From the NCBI RefSeq assembly GCF_902167145.1, contig NC_050101.1, forward strand, positions 112,497,789-112,561,788: 64,000 bases of DNA, read 5' to 3'. The stretch is from Zea mays (taxonomy: Eukaryota; Streptophyta; Magnoliopsida; Poales; Poaceae). Under the pieces are notes generated by a model that was not told the origin of the DNA, searched no databases, and saw only the letters and a list, made by a program, of their open reading frames with translations. Positions 57,231-64,000 of the stretch are shown here, in pieces. The translations under genes were made by a program, and so were the position numbers. Numbering within the stretch: position 1 is the first letter of the stretch; the number at the start of each line of letters is the position of its first letter.

Positions 57231-57419
57231 ACGGCACAATATCCATGTTCATCTTATTTATTAAAGGTTGTGCTAATTTTGCTGCCAATTTTTTATATTG
57301 TAAGCAGGAAGGGAGCTTTAGACAAGTTAAAGTTTGTGCTACCTTATGAAAGTCGCTTAGAGTACGTAAATAGTCAAAATCTAAAATTTATAACTTTAAA
57401 CACAAACTTAAAGGAGGAT

Positions 57420-58190
57420 GGGGGCTGGTGATCAAAGACATGAAGATGCACAACAACATTTGTCTATTGGTAAAGTTGATCCATAGGCTACACTCTGCTA
57501 CAGACTCGTCATGGATAACTTGGGTAAAAGAACATATAAACATGGCCACATTAGAGGGGGGATATGGGAGGATCTCACTGGGATAGTTTGCGTGCGCTCC
57601 TTCCAAGCTATCAGGCGCTTAGCACCTGACCTCCATTGTGGGGGGATTGATGCAGCACGAACTTCTGGCATGACGTGTGCTATGGAGAGGATGATCTAGC
57701 TACCAGACTATCGGCCCTATTCTCACATTGTGTAAAACAACAGATTAAGCACAGGTGGAGTTGCAGCAAGCTCAGTATATAATCAGTGATACTCACTTAT
57801 CACATCGGACAGACAAAAGAAAATGCTTGTTGGTCAGTACAAAAGGAAAATTCCAGACGTCCGCCTTGTATGAGTTGTTGAAGCGGTCGATCAGGTCAGA
57901 GAACGTATTGGCAATGTTTATATGGAACAACGAAACACCGCCAAGGATAAAGGTCTTTGCATGCCTATTGACTCAAGGGAGAATACAATGCAAGAGAAAC
58001 TTGCTGATCAGGTGGATTGTGGAGGAAGATGTATGCGAAGAATGTAGTCAGGAAGGTGAAACTGGGGGACACAGTGTCTTACACCGTTCATTTGCGAAAC
58101 AGTTTTGGCAGGCAATAGGCTTCATCTACCGGCAACGACTAATATGCAAGCAACCATTAGGTGCAATCGTGCAAGCAGGTTTCTTGGTCC
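57420..58190 (+). mobile_element. L1-type LINE remnant with zf-RVT segment
   Basis: Broken frames give DMKMHNNICLLVKLIHRLHS (57437 on), STNFWHDVCYGEDDLATRLS (about 57653 on) and then FQTSALYELLKRSI, WNNETPPRIKVFACLLTQGR, EEDVCEECSQEGETGGHSVL. This is the reverse-transcriptase tail and zinc-binding (zf-RVT) domain of plant LINEs. Frameshifts separate the blocks; a relic. Confidence 0.75.
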
Positions 58191-58369
58191 GTTAGATCTA
58201 GATATAACCGTATGTCATATTTAGCATTTTAATCCTCTCACCACTACCTTGTGTAGCTTTATAAAAAAGCCCCTAACAAACCACGATTACACATACGGTT
58301 GGATCTAAGATCTAATGGATCAAGAGAGCTACTTGCACGCTTGCACCTAATGATTGCTTGCATATTAGT
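58138..58369. mobile_element. Foldback element with ~85-bp inverted arms
   Basis: The left arm from 58138 (CTAATATGCAAGCAACCATT) and the right arm ending at 58369 (TGATTGCTTGCATATTAGT) pair along about 85 bp with few mismatches, including the AGATCTAGATATAACCGTAT region. It interrupts or caps the LINE remnant. No clear target duplication. Confidence 0.75.
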
Positions 58370-58411
58370 TAACGTTATTGCCTCATCTACCTGCCGATCT
58401 GGATGTACAAT

Positions 58412-58621
58412 ACTTGCACCTTATTGAGAGGCCAACAAACATCCCGAAAGCTGACTTCTCCTCCTTTGTGGTTCTATGTGTTGGCAACTGTTGAAGTGCT
58501 GGAATGCTCTAGTGTTACTTGCACCTTATTGAGAGGCCAACAAACATCCCAAAAGCTGACTTCTCCTCCTTTGTGGTTCTATGTGTTGGCAACTGTGGAA
58601 GTGCTGGAATGCTCTAGTGTT
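58412..58621. repeat. Tandem duplication, 105-bp unit x2
   Basis: The unit starting ACTTGCACCTTATTGAGAGG occurs at 58412-58516 and 58517-58621 with about two differences. It keeps one frame open across both copies, an artefact of the unit length being a multiple of three. Confidence 0.9.
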
Positions 58622-58769
58622 CAGACAAGAAACAATCACCTTAAGCCGGATCCTACAAAAATGCAGTGAGGAAGCTAAGAACTGGAGCTACAGATATAGT
58701 TCTAGAGAGGCAGGCAACGAGCAGACTGGGTACTAGTGTTCTCAACTGCTAGAGTGTAATATCTAATAT

Positions 58770-59545
58770 CTTAGAAACTCATCCCCCTCACCCCGGTATA
58801 CCGGTTCTGTAAAACTTTATTAAGCTTCATTGACAGTAAAAAACACAAACTTAAATCTCTCATTAGGCATGAGAACGAGAATCAAGTCGACCAAAGTGAG
58901 GGAGAGTAGTTCTTATTGCAAACGTTTTCAATATGATTGCGAAATTACTTAGGAGCAACACAATCGAAATCAAGTGCAAGCAAGAGAACTAGAAGAGTGA
59001 AGGGATAAATAAATCGCAATCACAACACAACACAAAAGACATGTCGATTTATTTACCAGAGTTCGATTTCACAAGGGAATCTACCTATCTGTTGAGGAGT
59101 CCATTTAGGACAGGTCTCTTTCAACCCTTTCTCTCTCTTAACCCGATCACTTAGATCGTTTGAGTGTTTCTTCTCAATCAAAGGACACAAAGTCCCCGCA
59201 AGGACCTTCACGCAAATTCAGAGTCTCTTGCTAGCTCTTTACAAGTTGAAAATGAGAATAGAAGTGAAAAGAAGCTCAAGAACACAAAAACCAAATGCAA
59301 CAAGCTCAAATTAAACACTCCATAAGACACTACTATTTTCTAGCTCAATACTAGTGAATATGGCAGTTGAGGGGAGTTTTGAGACTTGGAGTTGTTGCAA
59401 GCAATGAATATGACTTTGGTGTAGCTCTTGTATGTCTTGAAAGCTAGTTAGGGTGTATTTATAACTCTAACCACCCCACATAGGCGTTGGAGAGAACTCA
59501 GCGAAATCAACCTAACAAATCAATTCTTAGGGCACCACTTAGTTG
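58770..59545 (-). repeat. Divergent Sirevirus-type LTR fragment
   Basis: Similar in order to the LTR at 9044-10369: GTTGAGGAG, CAGGTCTCTTTCAACCCTTT, CCCGCAAGG and GTATTTATAACTCTAACCACC (TATA region near 59454) recur at matching spacing, with many substitutions. No internal domain or partner LTR adjoins it, so it is a fragment or worn solo LTR. Borders approximate. Confidence 0.6.
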
Positions 59546-61736
59546 AAAGTTGAGACAAAGAAACATATACTGTTGGTCATGGCCGTGTGCTCCACTGTTG
59601 CAGTCAGATCATCGTTGCAAGAGAACTCAAAGGCTACAGTTGGATCTGATTCGACACCGGCAATTGGAGGACGATATGCTCCCGCTTCTTGAGGGATCGC
59701 GCCACCGAAGTACAAGATCTCTCGCATCAGCTTGCTGTCACGAGGCACTTGCATGTCAAGTCTGGACGGTCCATTCTGCCGCCACTGCCTCTACTTCCTC
59801 TACCACCACCGTCGCCACTGATTCCTCTCCCACCGACGCCACCTCTGCTTCCTCTCCCACCAACGCTGCTCTCCACTCCACCGCCAATAAGAGCACGTAG
59901 TCGAATAAACGCAGGAAACAACTACGAAGCGCGGGAACGAATAGACCGGGGAGGAAATCTTGTCACGGAAAATTGCGGGATGCTAGGACTCAAATACGGG
60001 ACGCGTGAATATTTGGGAGAAGATAGGAAAACTGTTGGATGTGGTATTTCTGATTTCTATGGCTAAAACGAGTTTTGGGGTATGTTTATGTCGCTTTTTA
60101 GACTTGCTCTAAGATAGATAAGTCTAGTGGAGAAAACCAACGTGGCACAAGACGGTCCCCACACAACCACCTCGGCCCGACGCTTCTAACGACCTCTGTC
60201 CTCCTCTAGTGACCTTTGTCCTCCGTTCAAAGTACTCTCACAAACACTGGCGGAAGACTCTTATGGCAAGGTATGACAAATGTCATATTTTGATTTGATT
60301 GTCTAGAGAAAATATTCCTCTAATCTACAACTACAAGTCTAATCTATCGGCTGCCATGTTTGTTCTGGCGTAATCTAAGGAAGAGTACATGACACTTGTA
60401 TTATTTAGGCCACTCTATTGCTATATTCTATCGGTTTGTCGATGTCTAAATCCTAATAGTCTATATATAACTCGTCTAAACTATAATAGTCTTCGTGTAT
60501 GTACTGGTAGTAGCTTGCTTTCTTGTACACATTAGTTACTCGACATTATGAATGATGATGATCAGTGAATATTCTTCGCTGTCAAAGCTCCATCTTTCTT
60601 TCACTTGTACAATCTCTCTCGACTCTCGTTTTTTTTTTGTTTTGTAAAGAATATATATATTTCCTTGGTGAGCAGTTCCTTGGCCGATAGCTAGATCTTC
60701 TCGCCGCGATTGAGGATGAGGAGGAGGTGCTCTGCCGGGTTCGGTTTGTCCGGCGTCTTGTCGCCGGGCAACGATCAGGCGTTGGTGTTGCCTGTTGGGC
60801 ACGGATTTGCCTTTGCTTATGTTGTGGAGGAGGCGCGAGGCGGGAGGTGGGACTGGGAGGTCCCCGTCCGGAGTCGGGACTCATGGCTGCGGGAGCTCGA
60901 GCGCGACCGCCGCGGCGGACGGGGCCGATCGGGATCGGAAGCGTGCTCCACCACCACACCAGTGACACGGCCCCGCCCCTGGACCCCGGTCCAGCGTGCG
61001 GCGTGGCGGCCCGGCCGTGACCCGTGAGCTGCGTCGCCGTCCGCCGCGGAAGGCTCCGCCCAACAACGATGACCGCCGGCTGTTGACGCTGGAGTCTTGA
61101 CAGCCTGCTGCTCGCTCGCTCGCTCGTGTGCGACTGCAACAGCATGCAGTGACACCCACCAAGTTGACGACTGGAATGGGACGGAGAGAACGTGATCAAC
61201 AGACGCTCGATCCAGAGAGTTTAACAGTGCCTGGCACTGGTACACAGACTCCATGATTTCTATCCCTGTCAGCTCAAGCCCTCATCGTATCACGTCGCTG
61301 GTCTCGAGATCCGGTGCCCTCCCACGCTCGTGCGCGCATGATCTAGCCTCAGCAGCGGCGCTGCGCTGGACTCTGGAGCGCGTCTCACTCTGTGCACACA
61401 AGGTCTTAAAAGCTGACTTTTGATATAGTCATAATGCAATTGATTCTTAATGTTGTCCTATTTTAATCGAAAAGTCATTTGTGTCTCTATCATTTATTCA
61501 AACACTAGTCACAATATTATTGTATACGTCCTTAATAAGTCTAAAGTACTTCGTTGAAACCATACATTTGTATAAAGTCCACCGCATAATATTCCTTCAT
61601 ATTGTATCATAAGTCTTCATCAAGTGGATGAAAACCATGGTAGATTTTTCTTCTGCTCTGAGTACTTGCCTTGTTAATAAAAGTAGCTTTACAGGTGACT
61701 TCCTAGACATGAAATTAAATTAGTTCTTAGATAATA
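59546..61736. other. Intergenic DNA with a GC-rich island, no gene recognised
   Basis: A GC-rich stretch at about 60700-61380 has open frames on both strands (for example 60710-61027 plus, 60582-61199 minus). Their products are Arg/Pro-rich with no known motif. It could be a captured exon or a CpG island; I cannot decide. Confidence 0.4.
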
Positions 61737-62244
61737 ACTAGATGAGTGCCCGTGCGTTGCGACAGGAGTAAAAAAATTATATGAAATATATATAGAGCTT
61801 AGTTGATGTTTGATTGTAGTGAACAAACGTAGCCACGTGATAGAATGTTTTATAATTACTTGTGTCAATAGAGGGAACTTTTTTTATTGATTCATACATA
61901 GTTTTATAATTGTATCAAAAGCACTGAACAAACATAGTTAGCTATCACATTCACTGTTGTCTAAATAGATTGAAATAATATGGTGAAGCTATCATGGAAG
62001 GATAACTGAATATATGGACTCTTAAGTAGCTTAGCCACTGCAAAGGATACAATTGAAATCCATTACATCAATTAAGTAACGTACCAATGAATCAATAAAA
62101 AAAGTTCCCTCTATTGACACAAGTAATTATAAAACATTCTATCACGTGGCTACGTTTGTTCACTACAATCAAACATCAACTAAGCTCTATATATATTTCA
62201 TATAATATTTTACTTACGTCGCAACGTAGGGGCACTCATCTAGT
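61737..62244. mobile_element. Foldback element with ~155-bp inverted arms
   Basis: ACTAGATGAGTGCCCGTGCG (61737 on) is mirrored by GGGGCACTCATCTAGT ending at 62244. The arms stay paired inward through AAGCTCTATATATATTTCAT, GGCTACGTTTGTTCACTACA and TTGACACAAGTAATTATAAA, about 155 bp each, around a ~190-bp loop. Class unassigned; a long-TIR MITE is most likely. Confidence 0.85.
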
Positions 62245-63257
62245 ACAACTAAAACAAAGAAAAATAGCCCATTCATTTGTAAGCAGATAAGCCCAACACA
62301 GCCTACTCAACATGCAAAGATATTTCTCATTTTCTTTCACAAGTATGAGATCCATAAGCCATAATCCCGGGTATACTCCATCCCGGGCCCGCGGCAGCAG
62401 CACGGCCAAATTTAGGCCATTGACTGGATGCAACGAAAGCGTGTGGACTGTGACCGATATTTGGCTTTGATGACTCTCGCTTGCTGCTTGCATGACCAAG
62501 TGGCTCCCAAGCGTCCAGATCGAGGCGACGGCGACCCAATCTGCTGCCTAATCTTGGCCGGGCCGGGCTGCGCAGGTTAGGCAGGGTTTATGTGGGCACA
62601 ATCCAAACGCGATGCACAACTGGAAAGAAACACAGTGTACAGAAGTTAGCTGATACACCAATTACACCTGCATGCACTTTGGCAGCTAATATCACAGTTC
62701 TAGAGCAGACTTGGTTCAGCTTTCATCGAGTTGCATTTGAGTTTCAGAATTTTCAAATTAACTCCCCCAAATTGAGCACAGCAGCCACATTAAAGTTCTT
62801 TTTTTTCTTCCTTCTATGTGCCACAACTTAAAAAAATAAATCAATGAACCATGACAAGGTCAACTAATATACTTCAGCATCTATGACCAGCAACTGAACC
62901 TGTAACCCAGCGTACAGACTTCAAAATATTGAGCTAATATGGATAGATAACAAAAACAGCTCCGCATCAAAGATTAGGGGATCAGAAACACAACAAATGA
63001 AGTTCAAGCATTGTTGTGTTGAGTCTTTCTTACATGATCCCAGCCTCCCAGGAATAGCTCTACAGAACACTTGAGTTCACTAATATCATCGCCGAGCTGC
63101 TGAACAGACAATATAGCACTCACTGAGTTACACATGCCAGGAGCATCACATTCTCCACTGCAGCAAACTTTAGTTGCTTGGGAAGCTGCATATTTTGCTT
63201 ACCATTAGTCAGTCCACATGACAGCCAATGTAGATAAGAGCGTAACCAGGCAGCTCA
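62245..63257 (-). other. Downstream / 3' UTR region of the WDR5-like gene
   Basis: Sequence on the 3' side of the WDR5 stop codon. The part nearest 63257 is probably 3' UTR; further left nothing was recognised. Confidence 0.4.

Positions 63258-64000
<743 letters not shown>

Noticed and set aside
58403..58669. 88-aa ORF with an internal repeat
   Set aside because: It only reflects the 105-bp tandem duplication, whose length is a multiple of three.
60710..61027. 105-aa plus-strand ORF in a GC-rich island as a gene
   Set aside because: No motif, no splice or promoter support, and overlapping frames of equal quality on the other strand; kept only as an unknown region.

Overview
The window is plant nuclear DNA from a large-genome grass and is almost certainly maize (Zea) or a very close relative. 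The evidence is intron-rich genes with grass-type proteins, two Sirevirus (Opie-like) Ty1/copia elements, a CACTA element with an Opie-like element nested in it, a gag-only Ty3/gypsy-type element, and many short PIF/Harbinger (Tourist-like) and Stowaway MITEs. Family names come from recognising motifs by eye; no database search was possible.

Four host genes are supported. (1) A WAVE-DAMPENED2-like (TPX2-domain) microtubule-binding protein lies on + at 242-5851 in seven coding exons. Its 3.3-kb third intron is packed with MITEs, an RTE-type LINE fragment and an LTR-like fragment. (2) A CBL-interacting protein kinase of the SOS2/CIPK24 type lies on + at 23026-28560, with 14 exons all in phase and 449 aa. 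(3) An EIN3-binding F-box protein (EBF1/2 type) lies on - at 31760-33743, with two exons and 626 aa. (4) The C-terminal exon of a WDR5-type WD40 protein lies on - at 63258-63554 and the gene runs off the right edge. The genes are independent of each other; they are linked only by position.

Layout. 1-6250 is the WVD2-like gene. 6650-7188 is a MITE with a long TA tract. 7189-8540 is AT-rich intergenic DNA. 8541-22390 is one 13.85-kb CACTA element with identical 15-bp ends and a TCG target duplication. It carries a decayed Transposase_24 (Ptta/En/Spm) gene and is split by a 9.4-kb Opie-like element (9044-18458, minus strand, TSD GTAGA). 22394-28980 is CIPK24 with its flanks. 29332-30876 holds three short inverted-repeat elements. 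30900-33743 is EBF with its 3' region. 34237-39010 is a young gag-only LTR element (TSD GAACT) sitting about 0.5 kb upstream of the EBF start codon. 39016-46579 is a MITE-rich intergenic region ending in CACTA-type subterminal repeats. 46580-55664 is a second Opie-like element on +; its gag is intact, its pol carries one nonsense codon, and its 3' LTR is truncated. 55665-63257 holds MITEs, a LINE remnant, foldback elements, a divergent LTR fragment and a GC-rich stretch of unknown nature.

The most unusual structural signals are these. A palindromic core, CGGAC(A/G)GTCCG, is amplified both in the copia LTRs and, independently, in the LTRs and the gag coding region of the unrelated gypsy-type element. 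The TATA box of the Opie-like LTRs sits in the loop of a perfect 8-bp inverted repeat. Two MITEs of the same TIR type abut across a single shared TTA. Two 361-bp copies of one MITE family lie in opposite orientation 36 kb apart. I found no convincing new protein-coding system.
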